Both the position numbers and the translations under genes were made by a program. This document shows, one piece after another, positions 52,255 to 64,000 of a DNA stretch of 64,000 nt. The stretch is from Gracilariopsis chorda (lineage: Eukaryota > Rhodophyta > Florideophyceae > Gracilariales > Gracilariaceae), in NCBI GenBank assembly GCA_003194525.1, contig NBIV01000095.1:62001-126000 (forward strand), read 5' to 3'. Every line of letters begins with the position of its first letter. Positions within the stretch are counted from its first letter, which is position 1. Below the pieces are notes generated by a model, which worked only from the letters and a program-made list of their open reading frames with translations, did not search any database and was not told where the DNA came from.

Positions 52255-54838
52255 CTTGCAGTTTGGTGATCTTGTCTTCGATCTGCCTAATATCCTTCTC
52301 AAAATCTTTCTGTGATCAAGACTGAGCCCTGTTCATAGAAAGCCCATTACGAACGGTTTCAACTTCTTTATTTGCCATTTCACCTTCAGTAAAGCATTGG
52401 TGGAACTCCAATTTCTTTGCGAGAATCTGAAGCGTCGCACTATTCTCGCTATCATCATGTTGAAAATCTTTGACTCTCTTCCGTGATTCTTTCGAATTTG
52501 AGGCGAGCACCTCGATTTCATCTTCGATCTCTCTCATTTTAGAAGCAACAGATCTGAAGCTCTGGCTCTTTCAAAAGGCCTTTGAACTTTGAGACTGTAG
52601 CTTTCGCAGCACGAGTGACATGTTCTGGAGTTCCTCGAGCGTCAAATATGTTTTCTGAATTATTTCAGGCGTCTCGTATCTCTCTAGGCGACTGAACAAG
52701 TGCTTTAGTGGATCTGAATACCTCTTCGGTGAGGATATGTCGCAGACTCGACACTTATGTTTATGGTCTTTCTCGAACTGCTATAACTCATTCTCGGCTA
52801 GCGAAGCCCCACTTTCGAGATGAAAAATTCTTTGGGTGGCCTTCAAGATTTCAATGTCCGTCTTATCAATGGCTTTCTTAACTGCATCTACGTGTTTCTC
52901 TTCAAGAACTCTTGGCTCCTCAGTTGGTGGTATTATTAATTGTTCCAGAAGCATGGCAACGTCATGAATCTCAGCTGGAGATTTTAGAGCTTCTTTGAGC
53001 GTCCTGGCACTCGAGTTCATTTCTACCCTCTGAGAATCCAAATACGCCCGACCTTCGTTTAGATGAAGCTGAAGTTCTGTTCCTCTCGAATTAACGGAGT
53101 TTAGCGCTTGATTAGACTAGTCAGCAAGTTTTTCAATATCTGTTCTTGCAGTTCTGCTGCTCGATAGTATTCGGTTCCTATCCTCGATGATCATCTCCTT
53201 CTCATTTCTGTTCTGTTCTAAAGATATTGAAGATGGACTTGCAAGTTTTCCTAGAATTCTAGACTGGTCGCCTTTGCCTTCCAGAAAAGGACTAATTTCA
53301 TCTATAGACGATAGCAGAAGTTCAATGAAGTCTTTCTGTATGGTCCGCAAAAGCGTTTTCTTCGTATCGGCTGTCTCTCGCAATATCTCGTATTTAGCCT
53401 GCTCATTTTGATCAGCTACAAGGTGCTCCCGTAGACTGCAAAGCTCGGGTAAGTCTTCTCGAATGGTGGAAGGTCTTCTTCTGCTGATCATAAGGCTCTT
53501 TTGAAGCTCGAAAACTCGGGTGGATTCTGTGATGTCATCCAAGAGCTTCTGCGCAGTTTTAACCCGATTCTCAGCGCTAGTGATTGAGGACTGCGAGGCC
53601 TCAACAGAGGCGAGCCTTTTCCGAATAGTAGACACTTTTTTATCTCTTCGCACGGATATCATCCGTTTTCCTCCGAGAATTTGTCCGCAAGGTCTTCACA
53701 TGGAGCTTAGCATCATTCAGTTTTGTTTTGGCGTCGCTGACACTTCTATCTCCCTTTTCCAATATTTTTTGTACATACCGTTTGGTCACTTCTTACCTTC
53801 TATGCAATGCGCTAGTCCATTCAAGAAGTGATGCACTCTCATCCGGCAGTGATACGTTGTGCAGCACTGGGGTTGCGTCGTTCCCAGAGCACGTTCTTCG
53901 GTCAAGAGCTCACGTTTGAGTTCTTCTAGACTAGAAAGGCGGTTGGAATGCATCTTAACTTGCTGCTCCAACATTTCGTTTACGAGGATGTCTTTCGATA
54001 CATTCAGCACGTAGCATGGCCAACTATGACTCGAGTTCCTCAATGACGCCACTGCGCTTTGCTCTCCCCATCTGCGCGGTCCAAGTAAGCTTGAACATCT
54101 GATATTTCACAGCGCAAAGCCTCCTCATCCATTTCAGGGAGGTGAAGCTTCATCTCTGGGAAGTTGGCGGCCTTATCTTTTTCCATTCTTGCACGCTCCA
54201 CTCTCAGCTTATCGAGTTCAGAGGGCTTTACTGGTTATTTTTTCGTAGCTTCTTAAACGCTTCGAATCCGTTCGGGAAGCTCAGCAATTTCGACCGTCAA
54301 AACATCAATGCGATTACTGAACTCATCATGTCTCACTCTGATTTCGTCAAGCTCAGAGCGAATCTTTCCAAGCGTCACCACCTTCTCTTTGCCGTGCACT
54401 AACTCTACACTGACGCCTTTAACACCAGCCGTTTGATCCCTCTCGAACTTTCGAATAGACTCTAATGCCTTGGTATATCGCGTGGCAGGAGAGAGGTCAT
54501 TAAGCGTGTCCTTGACATTTTTGGGATCTTTGAGTGGCCACATAGAATCTTCCTCACGTAGAAAAATGACGTTCTTGAGCACGGGCTTTGCATGGCACAT
54601 AAGTTGAGGTAACAGGGCATTGGTATCAGCGCACTTGTAAGACGAAGTAGAACCTGGGTCATCTCTTCCCATACGCTTGAGGGTCCGGTCAAGTGTCTTG
54701 AATTCTCTGTTATAGCCAGAGCCGCCCGGGCCGCGTTTCATTGTAAGCTGGAACTGACGAGAGACGATGGACTTATCTCCACAGGCGTTGTTAGACATGA
54801 GTCTAGTCTTAAGATTAGTTTCAGTTTCTTTTCAATAC
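52250..54838 (-). pseudogene. RAD50: RAD50 DNA-repair ATPase relic, main segment
   Basis: RAD50 is the SMC-like ATPase of the MRE11 complex. From about 54,838 the minus strand gives LKLILRL and SRQFQLTMKR, CADTNALLPQLM, LKNVIFLREEDSMWPLKD and ATRYTKALESIRKFERD, the Q-loop end of the N-terminal lobe (usual HQEDSxWPL). The first frame (54,798 to 54,050) has stops near 54,253; then one frame from 54,052 to 52,250 continues the coiled coil across stops near 53,786, 53,117, 52,781, 52,540 and 52,316. The zinc hook is HKCRVCDIS at 52,742-52,753 (CxxC), in that frame. The Walker A exon or N-terminus was not found upstream. The region is ended by gypsy element 2 at 52,249. Family identity rests on the Q-loop block, the hook and their spacing. 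Confidence 0.85.
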
Positions 54839-55403
54839 GAGGGTTGTGGATGAAAGGGGCACCACTATCTACTATAGGAGGCAGATCAATGGTGGTGGCC
54901 ATATTGAAGGCCTAGATAGTAGAGCTATTCGCGCTGCTATTGCGGCCGAGGATGACACTGAGGATTTTCTAAAACTTGATGAAAGTTTTCTGGTGTGTGC
55001 CGTTGCTTCGAATGCCTTTTATGCGAAAACAGTCGACTTTGTTCATGATGGGTATGCCGGGGAAGGCTTCCACCTGGGGTGCATAGATGAGAAGCAGGTG
55101 GAAGTACACGTGTATATCTGGATAAAACGTCCACAGCCAGGTTGGCCGAGCCAGCAGCGAACTGCGGAGCCCCTAAGGGAACTATAGTGCGGTGCGAGCC
55201 TGCTGAGTCGATCATGGGTGTGTGGAGCAATTCAAGACAGTCATTCTATGCACCACTTAGGCTCGACATACCTTTACGAGTTCTTGAACGCACTACATAT
55301 TCCTTTCTCGCTTTCTCATCTCCCTCCCCATCATCAGCTCTACACAGAACACCGCTAAAGTTGCACCATTTTTTCACAATGCTCTGAACATGTCACTCAC
55401 AAA
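54839..55403. other. No firm gene; one plus-strand ORF
   Basis: A plus frame of 113 codons (54,846-55,187; GHIEGLDSRAIRAAIAAEDD) has plausible composition but no known domain. The expected RAD50 N-terminus with Walker A is not present here on the minus strand. Confidence 0.3.
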
Positions 55404-56580
55404 TCAGCATGCTCCTCGCCTGATAGACCCCATTCTCTGCAGATTGTCTGGTAGTTCATCTCTCAGTAAAGAGCTCTCACTGATACGGTTTCTCGCGTGC
55501 ATGTTATCTCTCTCGGTATGTAGTCTGTCTTGGAAGTAAACTGTAAAACTACCAGCTACAAGATTGGCCTCAAGGTGAGGAATATAGTCATACGAACTTT
55601 CGTTAGAGTAGTCAATCATGATGTTATGTAACTTACAAGCCACCATAATTATAAGAGTAATTTGACGCAAGGAATATGTTATCGCTGCCCACAAAGAAAC
55701 CAAAACGACATATACGAATTCTAAATGTCTGTTTGACACATGCTCGCGTTATAGAAAGATACAAATTATACGCCTCCTGTTTTGGTGTGAGGTTTCGACC
55801 ACATTAAGGCGTCAAAACTCTAGACTTGTTTGAGTACGCATCGTCTGCCACTACAGCCAACCAAGCTGGCAGTTCATTACCATGCAGTAGATTCAAGAGT
55901 TTTGTGTTACTGAAATGAGTGGAATCATGAGTCCCACCAGAATGACGAGCTGAACCAAACGAGAATTTGTAGTTTGGCTGCACCGGTGCTCGGGCAGAAA
56001 GAGCAAAAACATTCTTACTGTTATAATAATTCATTGGGTCTGGTACTTTTTGCGAGCTAGGGCAGCGAATTTCAATTGCAATTCCGTCCAAAGCTGCGAT
56101 AATGCCATGAAAAAGACTGTTTCTCAAGCAATGAAAAATTTTTGTCTGTTTTAAACACTTCTGTTCTGTGCCTGTAGATTGTATTTTGGGCAGAATACGA
56201 TCCAAGGATAGCACTATCTCAAAACGAATATGGTACACCGTTGAAGTTCCAATACCATTCGGCAACGAAACTTCAAGATAAATTGCCCCTGCTGGCATTC
56301 GTAGAGTAACAAGCAACATACTCGAAGGGTGTAGAGAGCGTGCAATGTTAAAAAATTTTGTCTGTCCTCGTTGTTTTTTGGTTCGTACTCTGAATAGTAG
56401 AAACCAGAATTGAGATTTGGAAACAAGGTACATCCTTTTGAACAAAATGTCTAAAACTATTTCAATGTATGCTTGTGTCTCAAACGATCGTCGAGATAAG
56501 GCGCATCGGAATGCTGGATTATCGGTTTCTGTCAATTGCGCGTATATTCCAGTGCACATAATGTAGAAAATACAAAGCAT
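55404..56580 (-). pseudogene. PIF/Harbinger transposase, broken
   Basis: A DDE-type transposase of the PIF/Harbinger superfamily. The first frame (56,580 to 55,804) has an N-terminal helical part, AALDGIAIEIRCPS (first Asp), YKFSFGSARHSGGTHDSTHF (second Asp) and VVADDAYSNKSRVLTP (third acidic region). After a frameshift the frame 55,739 to 55,404 gives SLWAAITYSLRQITLIIMVACKLHN, the C-terminal block ending in the CxxLHN motif typical of the family. A matching start may lie further upstream to 56,771. No terminal inverted repeats or TAA/TTA target duplication were identified, and the usual Myb-like second ORF was not recognised. Frame damage makes it inactive. Confidence 0.82.
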
Positions 56581-59500
56581 CGTAGTTCATTTTCGTTGGT
56601 TTCTTTTCGTAGGATTTTGAAATGCTTGGTTTTGAACGAGCTTGGCAAAAGTGGTAGTGCCAGGAGAAGGAATGAGTCGAGTAATGATATGGAATTTAAG
56701 GGATGAATACTCTTCGGCAGGTAATGGAATTGTCCTTCCAGCTTTGTCCTCTTCTTATGTAGAGACAACAAAAATGGACAGAAATCGAGATTTTCTAATA
56801 CAGAGTCAACCGTTCACATATTTAGAAAGTCATAGAACGGCCCTCATGCATGCACGAAAAGGAATGGCGTTTCCATGTGTGCCTACAGGTTCAAAATATA
56901 ATTCGTTGTATGCAACCGATTGTGTTGTATGCACGGATCGTAAAGTCTATAACGCAGCCGGCATCTGTTCAATATACTGTTTCAAAGCTTTAGCAAATTG
57001 CTCTTTGAGCATACTCGCAGATGCAAAAGATTCGTAGTAGATATCATAGTACTTTGAAAGGGAGAACCGTAAAAAACGGCAAATTCAAACGATGTCACTT
57101 TCCAATACGAAAGAAATTTGTTGTGCGTGTCGGCCACATGCCAAGCCCTTCAGAATTGATCACAAATATACACCACTGCGGCCAAGTGACCGTCAAAAGC
57201 ACCAAACGACCAAAAACGGGCTTGAATTTGAATATCTATCAGACACCCACAGAACTCAAGAACCCACACGATCGTCAATTTGAGTGTTTGTCACTAACGG
57301 GTACCATAGTATTTCCATCTTGGCCGACGTAACGCGATTGCTCGCAATAAGTGCTGCCATTCATCAACTTTCTTTCAAGTGCGTATTGATCAGGTATTAA
57401 TCGTAAGGTTGGGGCTGCGACCCAAGTCAACCGAGTGCTGAATCTTCCTTGCACTCTGAGAGAAGCAACATTTCTGCGTACGACTTACTAACCCACGTAA
57501 AAAGGTTTCGGCAATCAAATGAATGCCATAACTCGTACCAATCTTCACGTATTCGTCCTCATGAACCTTAAATTGACATAACGGACTCTTATACCAACGG
57601 CTTTATTTCTCAAATCCCTTCCGTAAATGTTCACTATCATTTGCGTCATTCTCTTCAATAATCATCACCATGTTTAGATATTCCAAACATTCCCAATATG
57701 TTTACTGCATCGAAAGCTTGGTACGCTGAAAGCTAGTAATAATATTTGAAAAGGTCCGTGACTCGAAACGTACGATATACAAGCAGTCCGCAATATTGAA
57801 CGCATTCGTCATCATGACATATGATGCCATGCGGTGTATTATTTGCTTCAAAGAAAACACTGTTGGGAAGCAGAATGCTTATTGTAAGGTGCTGACTGGT
57901 CGGAAGTATCTCAGCGGTCATTACAGAGATTTCCTAGAAGCCAGGGCGGACGATAGGCTGCATGCTCCAAACTTTCAAAGTCAGGAGCTGCCGGTGGACG
58001 GCTGCGGAACCGGACGGGCAACTGCGTCAGGCGTCGTCAGGAAACACATGTAGAGTGTAGGTAGTCGTTCGCTGCTATTGGTGTAACTTGCAGGTTCGTA
58101 GAACAGGCTAGTGGGCAGTTTATATCGCCAAATAGCACAAGATACTATTCCGTCTTGTAGGAAGACGTCGGGCTTTACTAAGGGTGGATGCACTGCCCCC
58201 GCGGGCTAAGTAGAATCACGGAGTGCCCCACAGAGACACTGCACGCAGCGTGCCACTCTCCAGTATCCGTGCAGCTTGCCAGGCACAACCCTATCTACTG
58301 TAAAAGATGTATGAAAAGTATTACGTACGACTCTACGAAAATATCGGCACCTCATCCAGTAAAAGCACATCTCTCTCTTGCACAATACTCCCAAACGTAG
58401 CACTTGAAACGTTTGCCACAGTTTTGCTCATTCGGTTTCGTGCATCCGCTTACGGCTGCGCGCGGCCACTATACCACATATCTCCGTCCTTAATCTGCAA
58501 TACGTCCTCGTAGTGCATAACTTTCTGCTCGGTCATGCTTCTTTTTAAACAAGTTTAGAGGCTACATCTTTGCCATCAGATCCCATGCAGATGAATGACA
58601 ATGGTGCTAGGCTTCCCGCTCATAGCCAGATTTCGTTGGGCTTTCCTGCCCATCTATGTCTTCTTCAGCCCTTATGCTTGACCGTTCGGTATTCTGAATT
58701 GCGAACCTCTTCGGTCCTCTTGCCAACATCGGATAGACAAGCAACAATCCGTGTGTCGAGCCATGCGCCGAAACGCTCGGACTACGTTCTTGGCACTTCC
58801 GGGTCAGTGGGAGACTATGCCAAAAATTTCCGAACATTTAGCTTAGTCTTTGCGCAATATCAGGTTCCGCATGGTCTTAGACAATGCGATTCAGTTCGAT
58901 CGTACTCAGTGTGGTACCTGTACGGTCATCGAAAGCTCTTTTTATCGATCTTCTGGGACGGTTCCAGGAAACGCTGATACGGAGAACAGGTATGTCTCAC
59001 CATCCTAGAATGTTTGATAGTACGTGCCGCGCCTGCCGCGTATTGTGGTCGGCCAGGGCCGTGGAGAAGGCATGCTGAAAACGTCCGTATGGTCGGCGAG
59101 AATGTCCATCGTTTCCATGGTTACCAACTCCATGCGGTCATGAGTAAGCGTTTATGCAGGTCAGAAGCATCATCTGGTCGTTACCGACATAGATTATATA
59201 TGGAATTCATGCAATAGACCGCTCGGAGTGATGTTCTGTGCCTGGGGCACAGAATGGCCTGCCAGGCCGGGGCGAAGCCATATCAAAGCTTCCGCCTGGA
59301 CAGAAGTTTTGCCAGGTTTTTGAGAAGAAAACCTGCTCGACGGAAAAATCCAAGGTCCTGCACGGCGTGTATTGCTCTCTCCAATCCTTTCGGAATCATT
59401 TCAAATTAGAATGAAGTTGGGAACCATTCGGTCGATGTTCAAAACCGTCGAAAATCGTCATGTTTTGGACGGTTGACTTTGGAACAGTCAAAGCACCATT

Positions 59501-60369
59501 GCTCATGAACTCGAACTAGTCCCAGACCGATCTGGCGTGATCCCGGAGTAAAGACAATCTTGAATTAAATGAATCCAAGTAAAATCATGGAGAAAACCTG
59601 AGCGCGGAGGAATGATACCACTTTCTTAGACATTAAAGTAACCCATACGGTATCAAAAACACAGGTTTGTACAACTGAAAGTACAAGGCCATAATGTCTT
59701 AGCCCCTATGCCAATCTGTTAGGTTGACGAAGCTAACGTTAAGCTAGAGTCTTGCTCTTCAAAGGATAGCATGGGACTCTAACTTTCTGCAGGGACTAAT
59801 CCATGCGGGCAATAGTGCACCTTTTTGTCAACCATGCAATACAGCGTTAGGAAAGGGGGTCAACTTGTGTACATCACTGGAGTTTCCGATATTCAGTGGT
59901 ATGCTACCCACTCGGTATGAAAGTTCTTGAGGTGACACTCAAGACCAATTTACACGTTCTGACAAATTTGAACTTAAACTTGCTGATATTGGTGGCAGGG
60001 CGGGAGCTGATCGATCTCCTTCCAAAGTGTTCCTGCTGGAAGTTCTGGCGCGGGCAGTTGAAACGAATAATGAAAAGAGAAGCGCAGTGCTGATGCCGTT
60101 AGGGTGGAGGTGAATATCATCAGCGATCTCTGCTCGTTGTTTTTCTTCGCGGGTTGATTTTACCGTATCGGGCTAAACCTCATCTCACTTTGACGGTCTG
60201 CGCAAAGAATGATATAATAAAACCAATCATATTTTGACAGGAAGAGAGTTTCTTCATTTGGAATCGAAAATCGACCAATGAAAATTTGTTGCTGGTGGCA
60301 GTTCGAGAATAATCTCCACCATCCTTCTTCTCCTTCCAGAATAAATGAAATCCCGTTCGGTCAACTGTG
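56581..60369. other. No recognised gene; scattered frames
   Basis: Plus-strand stretches at 56,642-57,037 (ATDCVVCTDRKV, Cys-rich), 57,021-57,720 and 57,796-58,053 (MRCIICFKENTVGKQ) look faintly coding, possibly one decayed protein with CxxC pairs. 58,570-58,977 is open but featureless. The 3' LTR of gypsy element 3 should lie within the right half (about 59-60.4 kb), but its ends could not be fixed without the other copy. Confidence 0.35.
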
Positions 60370-60375
60370 TCGACT

Positions 60376-63300
60376 TTACCCGACGCCGTCGCTTTCTGCG
60401 ACGCCAGTAGCGGGCAATAGAGTGGTTAGAGATATGGGAAGGTAGCTCAAAGGTGTCGTAGTCTGACTGGTATCCGAACCATCAGACACGGTACCGTATT
60501 TCAGCCGGTATTTCGCGGTGCCCAACGATTGGTTCGACCACATGGGGTTTCGGTGTTCAGTTTCTTGCTGGTGAGGTGACGGGTTTAACCGCAAAGGGAC
60601 TGCCTGGATCGATATGTGGTATGATGGTTAATCGTGACGTGGCCGTTTCGGTTCTAGAGTCAGTTGTAGAGGCCGTTCAGACTGCCTGTCGTGGCGTCCA
60701 TGTAACTCAGTCGATGCTGACGGGTTTATCTATCCCATTCTCGTTTATGAGGACGGTATCGTCAGTATCGGTCACGACCGCGAATGGACCGTTGCGTTTC
60801 AGAAGAGATTTCGGGTATTTGCCGGTATATTCGTCGACGTGCTCATCAGGATCTGTGGAAATCCATTCCGGTTGGTCGACATAGCTTGGTCACCTGGGCT
60901 TAGCTTGGGAAAACATTGTAGGCTTTTGTCGAGATCTTTCTTATACTGGCCCTGGGCCTTGGGTGATTCTTGCCCAAGCGAATGACAGCGAGTCTCAAAG
61001 TCGAGCTAGGGTGTACTGTTTTACTTGCACTGTGGAGGCATGTTCTGGTTTATTTGCCGGAATGGACCTCGGGGATTTCTCGACTTTTGAGTCCGGGCAG
61101 GTGTCGTGAAAGTACCACATCGAATGCAGTTGTGGCCGTCGCTCGGTGTACCTGCATGTTATATGCATAGGTTACCGGCTGTACGTATTCATGCAATTCA
61201 GTTTGGTGCTCCATTATATAGTGGCGGAGTGGTTCCCGGAATGCCTTATTGAACCATTCGGTCTGCCTGTTGGTTTGCGGGTGATAGGCAGTAGCGGTCA
61301 AGTGACTAAGGCGAAGCGTACTGCACACCGCTTCGAAGAACCTCGAGAAAAACTGACTCTCGCTATCGGTAAGCAAGTATAGTCGTATTCCGTACAGGTA
61401 GACGCAGTTTTCCAGGAAAGCCTGGACTATGGCTGTGGCCGTAGTACACTTCAGGTGGACCGCTCTGCAGAAATTCGTAAACTGATCGGCAGTGACCAGA
61501 ATGTATTGGTGCCCGTTTTTAGATTTTGTGAATAAAGCGAGGATGTCTATTGCGACGATTTACAGCGTGCCCGCTGAAGGAAATAGCTTCAAAAGAATAT
61601 GATGGCGCTCGCTTCGTTTTTTGAAGACACAAGTCCAACAATCTCTTACGGTCTGAAACACATCACTGGCCATTCCCGGGCATTATTAATCCCGTCTCAA
61701 CATAGAATACATCTTCGTTACGCCGGGGTGTTTAACAAACCGTGTTAAATGGGACAGGGACACAAACCTGGGCTGCAGAGTTTCTGGTACGTACGATTGG
61801 AGGGATCCATCTAGAAAGAGCTTTCTGTATCATTATTCCGATTCGGTTGATATCAAACACGCTTCTCCCGTCTCCAACTTTCTCTGTGCGGACCTGCAGA
61901 GGGGATCGTTCTCCTGTTCCTCATGGAATTTTCTACCGTTATCGGGGCGACTTCCTGCACCTCGTCTTTGACGTCAAGTACTGCGGGGAGGCCTATCCCG
62001 TTCAGTTTTTCTCGTGGCCAATCCACTACTATGGGGTACTTTTTACCGTCCCGACGTACTGAAGTCACAGTCTATTCGATATATGTCTAGTAAATAGTGT
62101 CCGTCATCATGCACGGTACTTCTTCTTCTAGGGGGACTGTATCCTGTCCATCCGTTCGGACAGTAGAAAGCGCATCCGTCACTTGGTGCTTCATTTTCGG
62201 TCAGTATAATAGGTTGAAATCATACTCCATGAGACGGAGTCTCCATTTCGTTAACTTTTTGTACACATCTGCCAAGTTCAAAATCCATCTTAATGAATGA
62301 TGGACGGTACGGAGTGTGAACCGTGTTCCTTCCAAGTACGTTCGGAGGTGGAGACTGGCCCAAAAGATGGCACAAAAATCCCGTTCGGTGGCAGAGTAGG
62401 GCCGCTCGGGCTTTGTTGGTGAGAGGCTCGAATAACCGATTTGGCAAAGGTCGCTCTCCGGCTGTTCTTGGAGGAGAAAGCATCTGGCCTGGTTATTGCA
62501 AGCATCCGTGTCTAGGACTCATGTATGGCCGTTTCCGGGCAGTGCAAGTATACGTGGGCGTATGAGCGGTTGAGATAACTCGTCAAATGCTTCGTGTTCC
62601 TTATCGGTTAGAGTATCGACCTCGACCGGCTGCTCCTTTCCCAGTTTCCGAGTAAGTGGGCTAGCGATGGGCGCAAATTTCTCTTAAAACCGGCGAAATA
62701 CGTTACAGAAACCCAGGAATGACCTGAGCTTTGCCTGGTTTGTGGAGGGCTTTGCTTTTATCAAAGCGTCGCAAGTTTTACTAGATACTTGCAATATGCC
62801 CGGACGGATAATGTGGACGAGGTAGTCCATCACCTGGTGGCAGAAATGGCACTTCTTCATCTGTAGCGTAATGCCGGCCGAACGAAGCAGTTCCAATACG
62901 GTCTGTAAATGTCCGAAGTAATCTTGAACCGATTAAGAATATATAATGATGTCGTCTAGGTAAACTAGAGTGAGCTGCCATTTAACCCGTGAAAGGATAA
63001 TATCGAGCGCCCTCTGAAAGGGAGCAGGTGCCTTTTTGAGACCGAAAGGCATTAAAACATAACAAACAGTCCCATGCGAGAAATGAAATTTGTTCTATAT
63101 CGGTCGGACTCATCAACTTCGCATCTCCAATAACCGCTATTGGCATCGAAGGAGGTGAATACCACTACATCTCATAAGGAGTCGATGCACTCATCCATCT
63201 TCGGTGTGAGTTAAGTATCCCGTATGCTCATCGCGTTAAGGTGGCGGTAGTCAACGCAGAAGCGTAGATTGACGTCCTTGTTCGGCGCCAATACGACAGG

Positions 63301-64000
63301 ACCTGCCCATTCTGCTGAAGATGGCTCTATTACACCCGCGCGGAGTTGCTTTGTAACTTCTTCCATTTCTACTTCATTCAGTTTTTTTTTCCTGCACGGT
63401 AAGGCATCTCGAAGACGGGTTTGGAATCTAACTCCAGGAGTATGTGGTTTTTGGCAATTGTGATGAACCCCAGGTGCCCATCCCACATTTCCGCAAATGA
63501 TTCAAGAAAGTCGGTGATTCTTTCCCGTCCGGTCTCGTATTTTTCTCCTATACAGACTTTATTCTTACGATCGTCGGGCTTGGCTGTGTCGGGCTTCTGT
63601 GCCCGATTGGATTGTGAGGGAGTGTCTCCCCCCTCCCCAGTTTCTTTGGGGTTCGGGACATTAAGGAGATCTGTGCGGGCATAGCCAGCCCGACTATGAT
63701 GTTCTTTGCTAGATGGATGGGTGCATGTACGAAATTGTAGACGAGTACTTGAAATGACCGCTGTGGTATAAGTTCTATAACGCCATTTGCCATGAGCACC
63801 AGGCGTTTCCTGACCGTTCTCGGATTGAATTGGAGGAAGGAAAGTCCTCCAACGTTGGATGATACCTGCACTTCCGCTTGGGTCATAGGTGGTATACTAA
63901 CCACTCGGGCCACTCGAATCTTCTTGGAGGTCAAGTAATCCGTTGTTAAGAAAGACGAGTGAACGTTTTTGGTTCGAAACCACGCGGTTGCCGAAAGTAA
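60376..64000 (-). pseudogene. Ty3/gypsy element 3, pol, runs off the right edge
   Basis: Minus strand, from the edge leftwards. Protease to RT linker (63,934-63,548; ends LAKNIIVGLAMPAQ). RT: GVIEPSSAEWAGPVVLAPNK and LRFCVDYRHLN (63,486-63,211); YLDDIIIYS near 62,950 followed at once by a stop; KCHFCHQ and LRSFLGFCNVFRRF (62,896-62,684). RNase H: CNNQARCFLLQEQPE, SATERDFCAIFWAS and LRTVHHSLRWIL (about 62,460-62,110), where the usual TDH is TVH. Integrase core: LTDSESQFFSRFF and AYHPQTNRQTEWFN (61,376-61,050). Integrase C-terminal fold near 60,830-60,620. Chromodomain near 60,540-60,376: VEPIVGHR, YRVRWFGYQSDYDTFE in broken frames. Many frameshifts and stops. The gag and 5' LTR are outside the window. 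Confidence 0.85.

Noticed and set aside
46645-52260. Gypsy element 2 as a possible endogenous virus with an env gene
   Set aside because: No third ORF after integrase; the frame ends in a chromodomain and the LTR follows within 40 bp.
63970-63982. GGTTCGAAACC, like a tRNA box B
   Set aside because: No acceptor stem, anticodon arm or box A in place; it lies at the edge of gypsy element 3.
1-64000. CRISPR arrays, rRNA operons and bacterial-type operons
   Set aside because: No regularly spaced short repeats, no rRNA core sequences, and the spliceosomal introns, LTR elements and TATA promoters show eukaryotic nuclear DNA.

Overview
The window is eukaryotic nuclear DNA. The few intact genes are intron-free, two have a TATA box roughly 95-105 bp ahead of the ATG, spliceosomal introns are short (70 and 91 bp where I could place both ends), and most of the sequence is decayed transposable elements and broken genes. 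Intron-poor compact genes set in a sea of Ty3/gypsy elements fits a florideophyte red alga such as Chondrus. That is inference; no marker gene settles it.

Layout. 0.4-7.6 kb: a run of broken genes, all on the minus strand (a PIF1-type helicase, a Myb/SANT-like gene, a gene I cannot name, and a long frame full of stops). 7.6-15.4 kb: degenerate element debris (a gag with a damaged zinc knuckle on plus, a Helitron helicase tail on minus, another zinc-knuckle gag on minus). 16-29.3 kb is the live island: a GC-rich FkbM methyltransferase, a secreted Cys-rich repeat protein, a secreted beta-helix-like repeat protein and a secreted FG-GAP/UnbV protein, separated by gene-poor DNA. 29.9-30.5 kb: a decayed tandem repeat of about 280 bp. 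33-37 kb: an unidentified broken ORF and a LINE RNase H tail. 37.5-42.7 kb: a complete but mutated LTR element (minus) with 203/204-bp LTRs. 43.3-45.5 kb: a TM9SF1-like nonaspanin pseudogene that still has its introns. 46.4-54.8 kb: a RAD50 pseudogene split by an intact gypsy chromovirus-type element (46,654-52,249; 445-bp LTRs, 5-bp target duplication GAGCT, one 1535-codon gag-pol frame). 55.4-56.6 kb: a Harbinger transposase relic. 60.4 kb to the right edge: the 3' part of a third gypsy element.

How the parts relate. The three secreted proteins and the probable Golgi FkbM enzyme all point to cell-surface or wall functions, but nothing shows a shared operon-like unit. The rest is a layered record of insertion and decay: old elements and dead host genes first, then one young element landing in a dead RAD50 copy. 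No rRNA, tRNA or CRISPR array was found.
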